Positions 51,920 through 62,054 of a DNA stretch of 64,000 nucleotides are shown here, piece by piece. Numbering within the stretch: the stretch's first letter is position 1; each line of letters starts with the position of its first letter. Position numbers and translations under genes: made by a program. The DNA is from CATOSP01 sp965237775 (GTDB taxonomy: Bacteria; Chloroflexota; Dehalococcoidia; Lucifugimonadales; UBA3495). The notes beneath the pieces were generated by a model that saw only the letters and a program-made list of their open reading frames with translations, searched no databases and had not been told where the DNA came from. Location of the stretch: contig OZ250155.1 in assembly GCA_965237775.1 (NCBI GenBank), positions 1,984,001 to 2,048,000 on the forward strand, given 5' to 3'.

Positions 51920-54900
51920 ATGCAGCAGAATTCCATCTTATTCGTCACCACCGCCGACACGGACATCCTGACGGCTGACCGGGCCTTGGCTGCCCTGCCC
52001 GAGGGGTTTCCCAGGGTGATTGCCATCAATCCCGCCTCCCTGGAGTCAGAAGAGGTCAGCGGTGAGATCATGGCCTCCGCGGCCCAATCTGGAGCCGTGG
52101 TGCTGCGCCTCCTTGGTGGTAAGCGGGCCATGCCGGAGACTTTCGACGCCCTCGTAAGGTTTTGCCGGAGCGAAGGGACTCCCCTCATCGCCTGCCCCGG
52201 CCACCAGGAATGGGACGAGGACCTGGTTACCGCCTGCACTGTACCAGCGGTCGAGGTTGAAACGGTCTTCTCCTACCTCATGCAGGGCGGGGTGCAGAAT
52301 CTCCAGAACCTGTTCCTCTTCCTCAGTGACACCTACTTCGGTACCTCCCACGGCCACGAAGCCCCGGCCCCGCTGCCATGGGAGGGCATCTATCATCCCG
52401 ACGTCGCGGATGGCGCGGACATCGACTCCTTTTTGGGGCAGCGGTTCCAACCTGGCAAGCCCTCCATCGGCCTCCTGTTCTACCGCGCTCACTGGATGAG
52501 CGGCAACTTGCAACCAATCGACAGCCTGGTCCGGTCACTAGAGCGGATGGGCGCGAACGTGCTCCCGGTGTTCGCCTTCAGCTTGAAACACAGCCCGGAA
52601 GGCGACGGACAGGCCAACCGGGCATTCACCGAGTACCTGGCCGACCCGGACGGTGTGCCGAGGGTCCAATGCATAATCAACACCATGGGCATGTCCATGG
52701 GGGACCTCAGCGCCGAGGGCCCGGCCATCGCCACCGGGTGGTCGGTGGACTACTTGGACAACCTCAATATTCCGATGGTCCAAGCCATCATCAGCACCAG
52801 CACCCAGGAGGAATGGCTGGAAAATTCCCTGGGTCTCGGCCCCATCGACACCGCCATGAGCGTGGCGCTGCCTGAGTTTGATGGCCGCCTCATTTCCGTG
52901 CCCATTTCATTCAAGGAAGAATCGGCTGGCGGAGTCGCCACGAGCCTCGCGGGGCGGTTGCAGCGGTATGTGCCCAGGGATGACCGGGTGGAGTTGGTGG
53001 CCAGGCTTGCCATGAAGCAAGCCAACCTTGGCCTAAAGCCCAATTCGGAAAAGAAAATCGCAATAATCCTCAGTAACTACCCTACCAAGGATGCCCGCAT
53101 CGGTAACGCGGTGGGTCTGGACACCCCCGCTTCCGTCATTGAAGTTCTGCACGCCCTCAAGGATGCCGGGTACCGCGTCACCGACATACCGGAAGACGGC
53201 GACGACCTGGTCCATAAGATCATCGAACGTTGCAGCAACGACCTGGATTCCCTGACCGAGGAGCAGCTACGGCTGGCGGCGGGGCATGTCACGACCAGTC
53301 AATACGCTGACTGGTTCCGGACTTTCCCGGCCGATGTAGCCGAGGAATTGACCCGCGACTGGGGCGAGCCGCCGGGGCAGGTCTACCGCACCAACGGCAG
53401 CCTGGCCATCGCGGGTATCGACCTCGGCAATATCTTCGTCGGATTGCAGCCGCCCCGTGGTTTCGGGGAGAACCCCATCGCCATCTACCACAGCCCCGAA
53501 ATGGCGCCGACCCACCACTACATCGCCTACTACCGCTGGATACGCGACGTCTTCGGAGCCGACGCGATCTTGCACCTGGGCAAGCACGGCACCCTTGAAT
53601 GGCTGCCCGGCAAGGGCATTGGGCTCTCGTCCTCCTGTTACCCGGAAGTGGCCCTGGACGATGTACCGCTGTTCTACCCGTTCATCATCAACGACCCTGG
53701 AGAAGGCGCGCAGGCCAAACGCCGCGCCCACGCGACCATCGTGGATCACTTGATCCCGTCAATGACCACCGCCGACAGCTACGGCGACATAGCTCGCATC
53801 GAACAATTGATGGACGAGCATTACCAATGCCAAACACTGGACCCAGGCAAATTGCCCCTGTTGGAGACCCAGATATGGGAGATGATCCAGCAGGCCGAGT
53901 TGCACCGGGACCTGGGAATCGAGTCCCAGCCAGACGATTTCGGCGGATTTATCCTGAAAATCGACGGCTATCTCTGTGAGCTTAAAGACGCCCAGATCAA
54001 AGACGGCCTCCACATCCTGGGCGATACACCCCAAGACGAACAGTTGGTGGGCCTGCTATGCGCCCTCACCCGGCTCGACATCAGCGGCGTTCCCAGTTTG
54101 CGCCGCGCAGTATCAGAGGCCCTGGGGATGGACTATTCAAGGGTGATGGATGAACTGGGGGAGGCGCCTTCAAGCCAGGTTTCGAATGTTCTGGTACGGC
54201 TCGACGCAGAAACACCGGTCCGCACCAACGGCGATCTGCTGGAGCGGGTGGAACTCCTGTGCCGGCAGGCTTATCGGGAGCTTCTGGACAGCGGCTTCCA
54301 CAGAGATGATGTTGCGCCCGTAGTTGCCAACGTGCTAGGGACCCCTGACTCTCAGACCCAATACGTCCTGGAGTACGTCGCGGATACCATCTACCCGGCC
54401 TTGATGCGTACCCCTGATGAGATCAGCAATCTGCTCCGGGGGCTGGAGGGCAAGTTCGTTCCCCCGGGTCCCAGCGGCGCGCCGACCAGGGGAATGGCCA
54501 ACATTCTCCCCACGGGCCGCAACTTCTACTCCGTCGACCCCAAGTCGATTCCTTCCCCCAGCGCTTGGGAAACCGGCAAGCAACTGGCCCAGTCTCTCTT
54601 GGAGAAGTACTTGGAGGAAGAGGGCAGCTATCCCGAGATGGTGGGTATGGTCGTTTGGGGGACCTCGGCCATGCGCACCCACGGCGACGACGTAGCCCAG
54701 ATCCTGCAACTACTGGGCATTCGACCCGTCTGGCAGCCCGAGAGCCGCCGAGTCCTGGGTATTGACGTGATCCCGTTGGAGGAGTTGGGCCACCCGCGTA
54801 TCGACGTTACCGTTCGTATAAGCGGTTTCTTCCGTGACGCGTTCCCCAACCTGATCAACCTGCTCGATCAGGCTGTCGAGCTAGCCGCGTCCCTAGACGA

Positions 54901-55771
54901 GGCCCCGGAGGACAACTACGTCGTCAAGCACTTGCAAGAAGACCTAGCCCGCCGTGAAGCCGAGGCGGCGGCGGAAGGCGCCGGCGAGACTGTTCCCGGT
55001 GACCGTGCAGCGTCGCTGTACCGGATCTTCGGGAGCAAGCCCGGTACTTACGGCGCGGGAATCTTGACCGTGCTGGACGAGCGCAACTGGGAGACCGTGC
55101 AGGACTTAGCCGAGGTATACACGGCCTGGGGCGGCTATGCCTACACTCAGCAGGACCACGGGGTCAACGCCCGGTCCCAGTTCCGATTGCGGTTCAGCCA
55201 GATCGTCGTCGCGGCCAAAAACCAGGACACCCGCGAACACGACATCTTCGACAGCGACGACTACATGCAATACCACGGCGGTATGATCGCCACCGTCCGC
55301 GCCCTGAGCGGCCGCAACCCCCGCCAGTTCTTCGGCGATAGCGCCGACCCCTCACGGGCAAAGAACCGCGACCTGCAAGACGAGGCCCGCCGGGTATTCC
55401 GCAGCCGGGTGGTAAATCCCAAGTGGATCGAGTCGATGAAGCGCCATGGTTACAAGGGCGCATTCGAGTTGGCCGCCACGGTGGACTACATGTTCGGCTA
55501 CGACGCCACCGCCCAGGTGATCGAAGACTGGATGTACGAGGACGTGACCGAAAGCTACGTCCTGGATCCCGAGACCCAGCAATTTTTCCAGGAGAGCAAC
55601 CCCTGGGCCCTGAAGGGGATCGTTGAGAGACTGTTGGAGGCCATAGAACGGGGACTATGGGAGGAACCCCCTCCGGAGATGCGGGAGAAGCTGCAACAGC
55701 TTTACCTGGAGCTCGAAGCCGACCTGGAAGCCCGCCAAGAGGGCCGTCAAGAAGGAACTCAGGCCCGCTAA
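51920..55771 (+). CDS. cobN: Cobaltochelatase large subunit CobN
   Basis: This is a 1283-residue homologue of CobN and Mg-chelatase H, which holds the tetrapyrrole while an ATPase partner drives metal insertion. The family core is clear: GNIFVGLQPPRGFGENPIAI, YHSPEMAPTHHYIAYYRWI, HLGKHGTLEWLPGKGIGLS, then the C-terminal EDWMYEDVTESYVLD. With no heme or chlorophyll genes nearby and a B12 riboswitch ahead, cobalt is the likely metal. The ATG at 51920 has a weak ribosome binding site. Partner ATPase is the ChlI-ChlD-type gene at the operon end. Confidence 0.93.
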   Translation: MQQNSILFVTTADTDILTADRALAALPEGFPRVIAINPASLESEEVSGEIMASAAQSGAVVLRLLGGKRAMPETFDALVRFCRSEGTPLIACPGHQEWDEDLVTACTVPAVEVETVFSYLMQGGVQNLQNLFLFLSDTYFGTSHGHEAPAPLPWEGIYHPDVADGADIDSFLGQRFQPGKPSIGLLFYRAHWMSGNLQPIDSLVRSLERMGANVLPVFAFSLKHSPEGDGQANRAFTEYLADPDGVPRVQCIINTMGMSMGDLSAEGPAIATGWSVDYLDNLNIPMVQAIISTSTQEEWLENSLGLGPIDTAMSVALPEFDGRLISVPISFKEESAGGVATSLAGRLQRYVPRDDRVELVARLAMKQANLGLKPNSEKKIAIILSNYPTKDARIGNAVGLDTPASVIEVLHALKDAGYRVTDIPEDGDDLVHKIIERCSNDLDSLTEEQLRLAAGHVTTSQYADWFRTFPADVAEELTRDWGEPPGQVYRTNGSLAIAGIDLGNIFVGLQPPRGFGENPIAIYHSPEMAPTHHYIAYYRWIRDVFGADAILHLGKHGTLEWLPGKGIGLSSSCYPEVALDDVPLFYPFIINDPGEGAQAKRRAHATIVDHLIPSMTTADSYGDIARIEQLMDEHYQCQTLDPGKLPLLETQIWEMIQQAELHRDLGIESQPDDFGGFILKIDGYLCELKDAQIKDGLHILGDTPQDEQLVGLLCALTRLDISGVPSLRRAVSEALGMDYSRVMDELGEAPSSQVSNVLVRLDAETPVRTNGDLLERVELLCRQAYRELLDSGFHRDDVAPVVANVLGTPDSQTQYVLEYVADTIYPALMRTPDEISNLLRGLEGKFVPPGPSGAPTRGMANILPTGRNFYSVDPKSIPSPSAWETGKQLAQSLLEKYLEEEGSYPEMVGMVVWGTSAMRTHGDDVAQILQLLGIRPVWQPESRRVLGIDVIPLEELGHPRIDVTVRISGFFRDAFPNLINLLDQAVELAASLDEAPEDNYVVKHLQEDLARREAEAAAEGAGETVPGDRAASLYRIFGSKPGTYGAGILTVLDERNWETVQDLAEVYTAWGGYAYTQQDHGVNARSQFRLRFSQIVVAAKNQDTREHDIFDSDDYMQYHGGMIATVRALSGRNPRQFFGDSADPSRAKNRDLQDEARRVFRSRVVNPKWIESMKRHGYKGAFELAATVDYMFGYDATAQVIEDWMYEDVTESYVLDPETQQFFQESNPWALKGIVERLLEAIERGLWEEPPPEMREKLQQLYLELEADLEARQEGRQEGTQAR

Positions 55772-55859
55772 TGCGTCAAGGTGTCTCCAAAACGCCGCCA
55801 GGTCTGGTACAATTCCACCGGACAATTCAGGACTCGCAACAACTCCGAGGAGGCGGACA

Positions 55860-56285
55860 GTGGAAATAGCGCTAGACCTAATCAAGGAATTGACGGGAGA
55901 CGACACCATGATGTGGGTCGTAGGCGGAGGTCCTGTCGTTAGCGAAAATGACTCGAAGGGTATCAAAGAGCCCGAATATCACAATGGCTCTCTAACTGTC
56001 GAGGCTGACAACTGGCACTTTCACATCATGATCAATGACGTGACGGGCATCCAATTTGTCGAATCGGAGAGTCACGGTGACCTGCTCACTTATTACGTGC
56101 GATTCTCCGGTGAGATGGAGGAGACCCTGCTAAGGGGATATTTCCCTAATCCATATCTGGACGATGAGTTCAACAAGACCGAGCTTCAACCGGAGAGGTT
56201 GAAGGCCTTTACCGACATGCGGGAGAAGTACGTAGGCAGGGACGGTGTCATCTTCGTGCGCCGCACTCCGCCAACCAGCAGCTAA
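55860..56285 (+). CDS. Unrecognised 141-residue protein in the cobalt operon
   Basis: I do not recognise this family with confidence. The protein is soluble, acidic and has HFHIMINDVTGIQFVESESHG in the middle, reminiscent of heme-utilisation (HutX/ChuX-like) strands, with few Cys but His at about 40, 53 and 55. The GTG start at 55860 has a perfect GGAGG six bases ahead, and it lies between cobN and cbtB under the same riboswitch, so a role in cobalt or corrin handling (carrier, chaperone or chelatase accessory) is plausible but unproven. Confidence 0.8.
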   Translation: MEIALDLIKELTGDDTMMWVVGGGPVVSENDSKGIKEPEYHNGSLTVEADNWHFHIMINDVTGIQFVESESHGDLLTYYVRFSGEMEETLLRGYFPNPYLDDEFNKTELQPERLKAFTDMREKYVGRDGVIFVRRTPPTSS

Positions 56286-56324
56286 ACCCTAACAACCACA
56301 ATATTCTGGGAACAGGAGGATTAC

Positions 56325-56531
56325 ATGACAGGCATATTCGCGGGGAACATCGGTCAACAGAGTTTGTCCAGGTGGGTACCTTGGTTCTTGGCCGCCACGG
56401 TAGCCCTGTATTTCGTGGGCTACGTTGACGGCAGCGTCCACGGTGCGGTGATCGGCGCCGCCGGGGCCAAGCTGGGCTTCGTCCACGAGTTCTTCCACCA
56501 CGCTCGCCACATCGCCTTGATGTGCCACTAG
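56325..56531 (+). CDS. cbtB: Cobalt transporter subunit CbtB
   Basis: The 68-residue protein has one membrane helix (about 18-35) and a His-rich C-terminus, HEFFHHARHIALMCH, the metal-binding tail typical of CbtB. It works with CbtA in cobalt uptake in B12-regulated operons. AGGAGG precedes the ATG. Confidence 0.92.
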   Translation: MTGIFAGNIGQQSLSRWVPWFLAATVALYFVGYVDGSVHGAVIGAAGAKLGFVHEFFHHARHIALMCH

Positions 56532-56694
56532 GCCATATCAACGGCCAGCTAGTTTAACCAGCGTCCGGGAGGGGCTGATACTCCTCCCGGAAATCACCTC
56601 CAACGCAAATCCCAACCGTGGATAGGTCCGTAGGTTACCTTTGCCCTGGGTTTTGGGACAAGCGCTACTGTATTCACGTGTGGAGATGTATTCC

Positions 56695-57474
56695 ATGAAA
56701 CGACTTTTGGTAACCTCGGTTATAGTCGGCGCGATAGCCGGCCTGTTGGTAGGCGGGTTCCATAACCTCTTCACCGTTCCGGTCATGGAAAGAGCGATTG
56801 TCCTGGAAGAAGAGCGAGCCGGGGCGGAAACCCTGCCAACCCCGGCAGCCGCGGCGGAGGCTAGCACCGACGTTCCCCTGGGCGTACAACGGTTCGGGAT
56901 GGCGGCAGGAACCGGGATCTACGGCGCAATTATTGGTCTGCTATTCGCGGCGGGATTCGTGCTACTCCACAGGACTGTCCCGAACTGGCCCATCATCTGG
57001 GTGGCGCTCACAGTCGGAGCGCTGGGATTTTGGAGCATCTCCCTCTTTCCTTTCATTAAGTACCCGGTAAACCCTCCGGGTGTGGGAGATGAAGGGACAC
57101 TGCTGGCCCGTCAACTCGGGCAGACCCTCTTCATGCTCATATCCGGCGCCGCGGTAGCGGTGGCCATGGACCTCTTCCGGCGGGTCAACGAGAACATCGC
57201 CGAGTTCTCCTCGCGCCGGACCTGGTACGGTTTGACCCTGGTCATCTATGTCGTGCTGGCGGTGGTGATGGTCTTGGTCTTCCCCGGAAATCCTGACCCA
57301 GTACCGGTGCCCATCGACTTGCTGGAACTCTTCCGGACTCTCACGATGATCGGGCACTTCATCACCTGGACCCTATTGGCAGTCGGCGTGGCCCTGGCGC
57401 TGATGTGGCATCAACGGACAGAGGCGGACCGGTCCAGGGAACCCTCTCCAGCCGCCAGCGGCGTGGCCCGATGA
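56695..57474 (+). CDS. cbtA: Cobalt transporter subunit CbtA
   Basis: The 259-residue membrane protein has about five or six helices and the CbtA-type GVQRFGMAAGTGIYGAIIGLL and FPFIKYPVNPPGVGD motif between helices. The start at 56695 (MKRLLVTS) has GGAG nine bases ahead; an ATG three codons earlier abuts that site. Probable cobalt permease together with CbtB, though transport has not been shown for every member. Confidence 0.9.
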   Translation: MKRLLVTSVIVGAIAGLLVGGFHNLFTVPVMERAIVLEEERAGAETLPTPAAAAEASTDVPLGVQRFGMAAGTGIYGAIIGLLFAAGFVLLHRTVPNWPIIWVALTVGALGFWSISLFPFIKYPVNPPGVGDEGTLLARQLGQTLFMLISGAAVAVAMDLFRRVNENIAEFSSRRTWYGLTLVIYVVLAVVMVLVFPGNPDPVPVPIDLLELFRTLTMIGHFITWTLLAVGVALALMWHQRTEADRSREPSPAASGVAR

Positions 57475-57504
57475 TTCTGCCCATTGAGGTCAGCGAAGAG
57501 GCAC

Positions 57505-59649
57505 ATGGCAACTAACCCATTGCAACAACGGGCCGAGCCCCGGTTTCCCTTTACGGCCATCGTCGGTCAAACCACCATGAAACGGGCGCTGGTCTTGAAC
57601 GCCATCAATACCAAGATCGGTGGAGTTTTGATTCGCGGCAAAAAGGGCACGGCCAAGTCAACCGCCGTCCGGTCCCTTGCCGCTCTGCTCCCCGAGGTAA
57701 GCGTGCTCCGGGGATGCCCCTATAGCTGCCCGCCCGATAACCGGCAGGGCCTGTGCCACTGGTGCCAACCCGAGGGAGAAGACACTCCGGCGGTGACCCG
57801 CCAGGTCAGAATAGTAGACCTGCCTGTCGGCGCCACCGAGGACCGGTTGGTGGGCTCTTTGGACATCGAGCAGGCCATCCGGAGCGGCAGCCGCAGCTTC
57901 GAGCCAGGGCTGATCGCCACGACCCACCGGGGCATCCTCTATGTCGACGAAGTAAATCTCCTGAATGACCACCTAGTAGACGTGCTGCTGGACGCCGCCG
58001 CTATGGGGCGCAACTACGTGGAACGCGAAGGCATTTCCATCAGTCACGCCGCCGAATTCATCCTGGTCGGGACCATGAATCCGGAAGAGGGCGACCTGCG
58101 CCCCCAGCTACTCGACCGCTTCGGGCTAGCCGTGGAAGTCGACAGCGCGTTTACTTCCGAGGAGCGTCGGGACGTGGTTAAGCGGCGCATCGACTACGAG
58201 GCAGACCCCTATGGTTTTATGGATCGCTGGCAAGGCTCCGAAGCCGAAGAACGGGACCGCATCCTCCGCAGCAGAGACCTTCTGGAACAGGTCACCGTCG
58301 ACGAAGACATTCTGGAACTGATTACCGACATTTGCGCCGAGTACCAGGTCGACGGACTCCGGGCGGACATCACGATGTACAAAACGGCCAGCACCATCGC
58401 CGCCTACGAAGGCCGGAACCGCGTGGTGGCCGAGGACGTGCGGGAAGCCGCCGAGATGGCCTTGCTGCACCGGCAGCGGCGCCAACCGTTCCAGCAACCG
58501 CACCTCGTCACCGAGCAACTGGACCAGATGATCGAAGAGTTCCAGAACCAGCCGCGCCACCGCGAGCCGTCCGACCAGGATAGCGCGTCAGGTGAAGACC
58601 AGGACGACGGAGACCCTGACCCACCTGACCAAGAGCAGCAGCCTCCCGAGCCAACTGGCGACTCGGGTCCTCAAGACCAGTATTTCGAAGTCGGAAATCC
58701 CTTTTCCGTCCGCGTCCTCCAGGTAAAGCCGCCCGACCACCGCGCCCGGCCAACCGGAGGACGCAGGGCAAGGACCGTCAGCGGCTCTCCCTCGGGCCGT
58801 TACGTGGGAGCGGAGACGCCTCAGGAAAAGGCTTCAGACCTGGCCTTGGACGCCACGCTCCGGGCTGCCGCGCCCCACCAAGCCCAGAGGCGCAGGGACG
58901 CCGAGGAGAACGAGCCGGGCGAGACCCCACCCGCATTCCTGATCGAACCCTGGGACGTTCGCGAAAAAGTCAGAGAGACCAAGACCGGCAGCCTCATCCT
59001 GTTCGTCGTGGACGCCAGCGGCTCCATGGGAGCGCAACGCCGCATGGTGGCCGTCAAGGGGGCCATACTTTCCCTTCTTCTAGACGCTTATCAACGGCGG
59101 GACCGGGTAGGGCTGATAGCTTTCCGCGGCACGACGGCCCAGGTGCTCTTGCCGCCCACTGCCAGTGTCGATCTGGCCCAGGTGCATTTGAGGGAGATGC
59201 CCACCGGCGGCAGAACTCCGTTGAGCCGAGGTCTGCTGCTCGCCCTGGAAGTCATCGAGACCGAGAAGATGAAGGACCGCAACGTCCTACCCCTTCTTGT
59301 GGTGATGTCTGACGGAAGGGCCAACGTAGCCATGGGGACTGCGGACGCGCCGGCCGGGTCAGCGGACCACGGAGGAACCAGCCTCCCCATCGCCGAAGCC
59401 AAGGCCATGGCCGCGGCCATCAAGGAGCAGCACATCTCCGCGTTGGTGATAGACACTGAGACCGACTTCCTGCGCCTTGGTCTAGCACAGCCCATCGCCG
59501 AAGCCATGGGCGCGCCATGCATCAAACTTGAAGAGCTGCAGTCCGACGCGCTGGCCGACGCCGTGCGCCTCCAGCTCCCAACGACCGATGACCCGCCCCT
59601 AACCCCAGATGAAATCCAGGGCTTGCTACAACGGATCAACTTGACATAA
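57505..59649 (+). CDS. ChlI-ChlD-type AAA+/vWA chelatase subunit (cobaltochelatase ATPase)
   Basis: This 714-residue protein combines an AAA+ ATPase (about 10-350; Walker A GKKGTAKS at 45-52, Walker B ILYVDEVN with D148-E149) with an acidic, Pro-rich linker (about 355-460) and a von Willebrand A domain whose MIDAS starts DASGS at 503. It should drive metal insertion by CobN. Cys-rich CPYSC...CHWC (71-87) sits in the AAA+ part. The ATG at 57505 has GAGG close by. Fused subunits of this kind replace the separate CobS and CobT pair in many organisms. Last gene of the B12-controlled operon. Confidence 0.9.
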   Translation: MATNPLQQRAEPRFPFTAIVGQTTMKRALVLNAINTKIGGVLIRGKKGTAKSTAVRSLAALLPEVSVLRGCPYSCPPDNRQGLCHWCQPEGEDTPAVTRQVRIVDLPVGATEDRLVGSLDIEQAIRSGSRSFEPGLIATTHRGILYVDEVNLLNDHLVDVLLDAAAMGRNYVEREGISISHAAEFILVGTMNPEEGDLRPQLLDRFGLAVEVDSAFTSEERRDVVKRRIDYEADPYGFMDRWQGSEAEERDRILRSRDLLEQVTVDEDILELITDICAEYQVDGLRADITMYKTASTIAAYEGRNRVVAEDVREAAEMALLHRQRRQPFQQPHLVTEQLDQMIEEFQNQPRHREPSDQDSASGEDQDDGDPDPPDQEQQPPEPTGDSGPQDQYFEVGNPFSVRVLQVKPPDHRARPTGGRRARTVSGSPSGRYVGAETPQEKASDLALDATLRAAAPHQAQRRRDAEENEPGETPPAFLIEPWDVREKVRETKTGSLILFVVDASGSMGAQRRMVAVKGAILSLLLDAYQRRDRVGLIAFRGTTAQVLLPPTASVDLAQVHLREMPTGGRTPLSRGLLLALEVIETEKMKDRNVLPLLVVMSDGRANVAMGTADAPAGSADHGGTSLPIAEAKAMAAAIKEQHISALVIDTETDFLRLGLAQPIAEAMGAPCIKLEELQSDALADAVRLQLPTTDDPPLTPDEIQGLLQRINLT

Positions 59650-59826
59650 GCTGGCTGTAATGCAAAGCGTCGACCGTCGAGATTGGTCCACGTACTGTGC
59701 TGACTACTGCCCGTGTTCAAAAAATCTCATCTCTCTGCCAGGAACACAGTTGTTTCCAACGCCCTTGTCAAGAGTTTAGGCTCGAAACTGAGGCAACCAC
59801 TCTTACGCTTGGGCCACCGGTAATTA

Positions 59827-60882
59827 TTGGCTTCACTTAGACGCACATTTCGCGGCGTTAAGACTGATCGAGACGATTACCGAAGAATTGGTTTGTGGGT
59901 GGTTGAATTGGTGGATATCAGTCATCGCCAAGGGGCTGCAAGTAGGGGGATTCATGCCGGTTTGTTCCACCCGGAGCATGGACAGGCCACCATCTCCACC
60001 CAGCAGGAACAACAAGAGGGTCTCAAGGGGCATGTCCGGTTAGACGCCAATTCAGGCCAGCTACTCAATAAACTTACTCAACCGGTGCTTGTTTGTGGCA
60101 GGGCCGATGTCGTGTTGGATCTCCTCCCTTCTAATTCGATACAGACGGTGGTCACATCGCCTCCATATTGGTCCCTACGGGATTACGATGTAGACGCCCA
60201 AATCGGCAGGGATGATTCGCTCTCCGATTACATTTCAAACATCGTCCACACGTTTGATAAGTTGCAAAGAGTCCTCAACCAGGACGGCACTGTATGGCTC
60301 AACGTTGGCGACTCTTATACTTCGGGAAACCGAAAATATCGGGCTCCTGACCGAAAGAACCGCGTGCGTGCCATGTCTGTACGGCCTGCGACTCCTGATG
60401 GACTCAAACCTAAGGATTTAATCGGAGTTCCTTGGAGGCTGGCGTTCGCCCTTCAAGACTCAGGATGGTGGATTCGGTCCGAAATTATCTGGCATAAACC
60501 CAATGCCCATCCGGAATCGGTGCGCGATAGGCCGACGAAATCGCACGAAACCATCTTCCTACTTTCAAAGAACCAGGATTATTACTACGACATAGATGCT
60601 GTCCGAGGACCAAACGGCAGGCGGCTACGCACTACCTGGGACATCCCGACTGAACCACAGAAAAGACCGTACGCTGGGGCGATGGATCATCCTGCCGTTA
60701 TGCCAATGAAACTGGCGAAACGTTGCGTCGAGATTACGAGTCGCGCAGGGGACGTAGTGCTTGACCCCTACGCCGGATCGGGAACTACTCTTGTCGCGGC
60801 GCGCGACCTGGGTCGCAGATGGGTTGGCGTGGAGCTGAACCCGGAATTCGTGGGGATGATTGAGCGGCGGCTCGCGGAATGA
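59827..60882 (+). CDS. DNA methyltransferase, beta class (probable N4-cytosine)
   Basis: The 351-residue frame has the order motif IV TSPPYW (110-115) then motif I DPYAGSGTT (313-321), which defines the beta class; the SPPYW form favours N4-cytosine. The N-terminal 80 residues are poorly conserved-looking and start with TTG at 59827 without a clear ribosome binding site, so the real start may be later, for example the GTG near 59895. The stop overlaps the endonuclease gene by ATGA, giving a restriction-modification pair. The bases are visibly richer in A and T than the flanks, which suggests acquisition by transfer. Confidence 0.88.
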   Translation: MASLRRTFRGVKTDRDDYRRIGLWVVELVDISHRQGAASRGIHAGLFHPEHGQATISTQQEQQEGLKGHVRLDANSGQLLNKLTQPVLVCGRADVVLDLLPSNSIQTVVTSPPYWSLRDYDVDAQIGRDDSLSDYISNIVHTFDKLQRVLNQDGTVWLNVGDSYTSGNRKYRAPDRKNRVRAMSVRPATPDGLKPKDLIGVPWRLAFALQDSGWWIRSEIIWHKPNAHPESVRDRPTKSHETIFLLSKNQDYYYDIDAVRGPNGRRLRTTWDIPTEPQKRPYAGAMDHPAVMPMKLAKRCVEITSRAGDVVLDPYAGSGTTLVAARDLGRRWVGVELNPEFVGMIERRLAE

Positions 60883-61643
60883 ACTACAGAGAGATGCTCA
60901 AGTCTCGGATCGACGAGCTGTCGCCGACCGCAATTCGTTTTGTGGCCCGCATGGTGGATTCTGTGTCATCGTCACCCACGGTGCATACAGGTGAATCGCA
61001 GACCTGGCTTTCGGGCGCCCCGGAATGGATAGAATATTTCGGTCTCGCACTCTCGGTCCACCACGGAACGACCGTCGAACCTCTCGGGCTCACGGGATTT
61101 GAGACCGTGTTTCGCAATGCCTGCGAGTCGGTCAATTGGGCGACCACCAAATCTGGTTCTGCAACTCAGCGATTCGTCGACCTCACCGTCGATGACGGCG
61201 TCTGCGTGGAAAGAAGGATATCTCTCAAGTCAACCGCGGCGAGACGACTTTCCCAAACCACTGTCCATATTTCTAAGTTGACTGAAGCTGCCTGGATTCA
61301 AGACGTGCGTTCCGTCCGAGACCGCCGCGAGAGGACATTGCAATTATTCCAAGAATACACGACTGCCGTGGATGCGATCGTGATGTTACGGGCTTTTCGT
61401 GAGCCAAATATAGTTCCCCACCGGTATCAATTGCTGGAGATTCCGTCTTCGATCTTTGATTCACTCCAAAGCGCACCGCTGAACGCATTCGCCAGTGACG
61501 GTCCGACAATCGACTGTTCTCTCGGGAATTATCCTGTTGCCGCCCGCGTGTCGTTAGATCGATCAGATGCCAAAATCACGGTAAAGCAGGTCCTCTTGTC
61601 AGCTTGCACCATTCACGCCGAATGGGAACTTATTAGCCAATAA
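60879..61643 (+). CDS. Type II restriction endonuclease, SmaI-like
   Basis: The 254-residue protein resembles what I recall of SmaI across its length: the FGLALSVHH segment, the catalytic-looking VERRISLKSTAARRLSQT with K117, VHISKLTEAAWI, YQLLEIPSSIF and the C-terminal HAEWELI. This suggests CCCGGG cleavage, matching the neighbouring N4-cytosine-type methylase, but the specificity is inferred. Translationally coupled to the methylase gene through a four-base overlap. No frame disruption. Confidence 0.75.
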   Translation: MNYREMLKSRIDELSPTAIRFVARMVDSVSSSPTVHTGESQTWLSGAPEWIEYFGLALSVHHGTTVEPLGLTGFETVFRNACESVNWATTKSGSATQRFVDLTVDDGVCVERRISLKSTAARRLSQTTVHISKLTEAAWIQDVRSVRDRRERTLQLFQEYTTAVDAIVMLRAFREPNIVPHRYQLLEIPSSIFDSLQSAPLNAFASDGPTIDCSLGNYPVAARVSLDRSDAKITVKQVLLSACTIHAEWELISQ

Positions 61644-62054
61644 AGCTTTGTACCGCGCCACCAATGCTGAAGGTCCTGTATGGGACTCAGTGAGTTATTA
61701 GGCATTCTCGATCGAGGCACAGGACCAACGTATCCAGCGGTATCAGCACTCATTTTATGCTTGCGGTCCGTCTACCAAGGCGCCGAAAAGAGTATCCTTT
61801 CCCGGAGCGACACGGGCCTCTATAGTTAGACTTGATTTTACGAATGCACGGATAGCTGACCGCTACCGTAGATGGAGAATCTTTAATTCCGGTCTTGAGC
61901 CAGGACGATGCGTCCCGTGGGTTTCTCGCCCATTGTTTACATCAGTCCAGGTTATTGATAATCTTTTCTATACCGTTTTCCGAATCACACGAAACCGTTT
62001 TCCTGCTGGCTGAATAGACTCGGCTACCCCGAAATCTCTCTCTAGGAGTTTACC
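61644..62054. other. Intergenic region before glyS
   Basis: About 410 bases, relatively AT-rich. I see no gene and no T-box motif ahead of the synthetase. A small GGACG-ATG-CGTCC hairpin is at 61903-61915. It may include leftover sequence from insertion of the restriction-modification pair. Confidence 0.45.

Noticed and set aside
61644..62054. T-box leader ahead of glyS
   Set aside because: No conserved T-box sequence or terminator could be found in this stretch.
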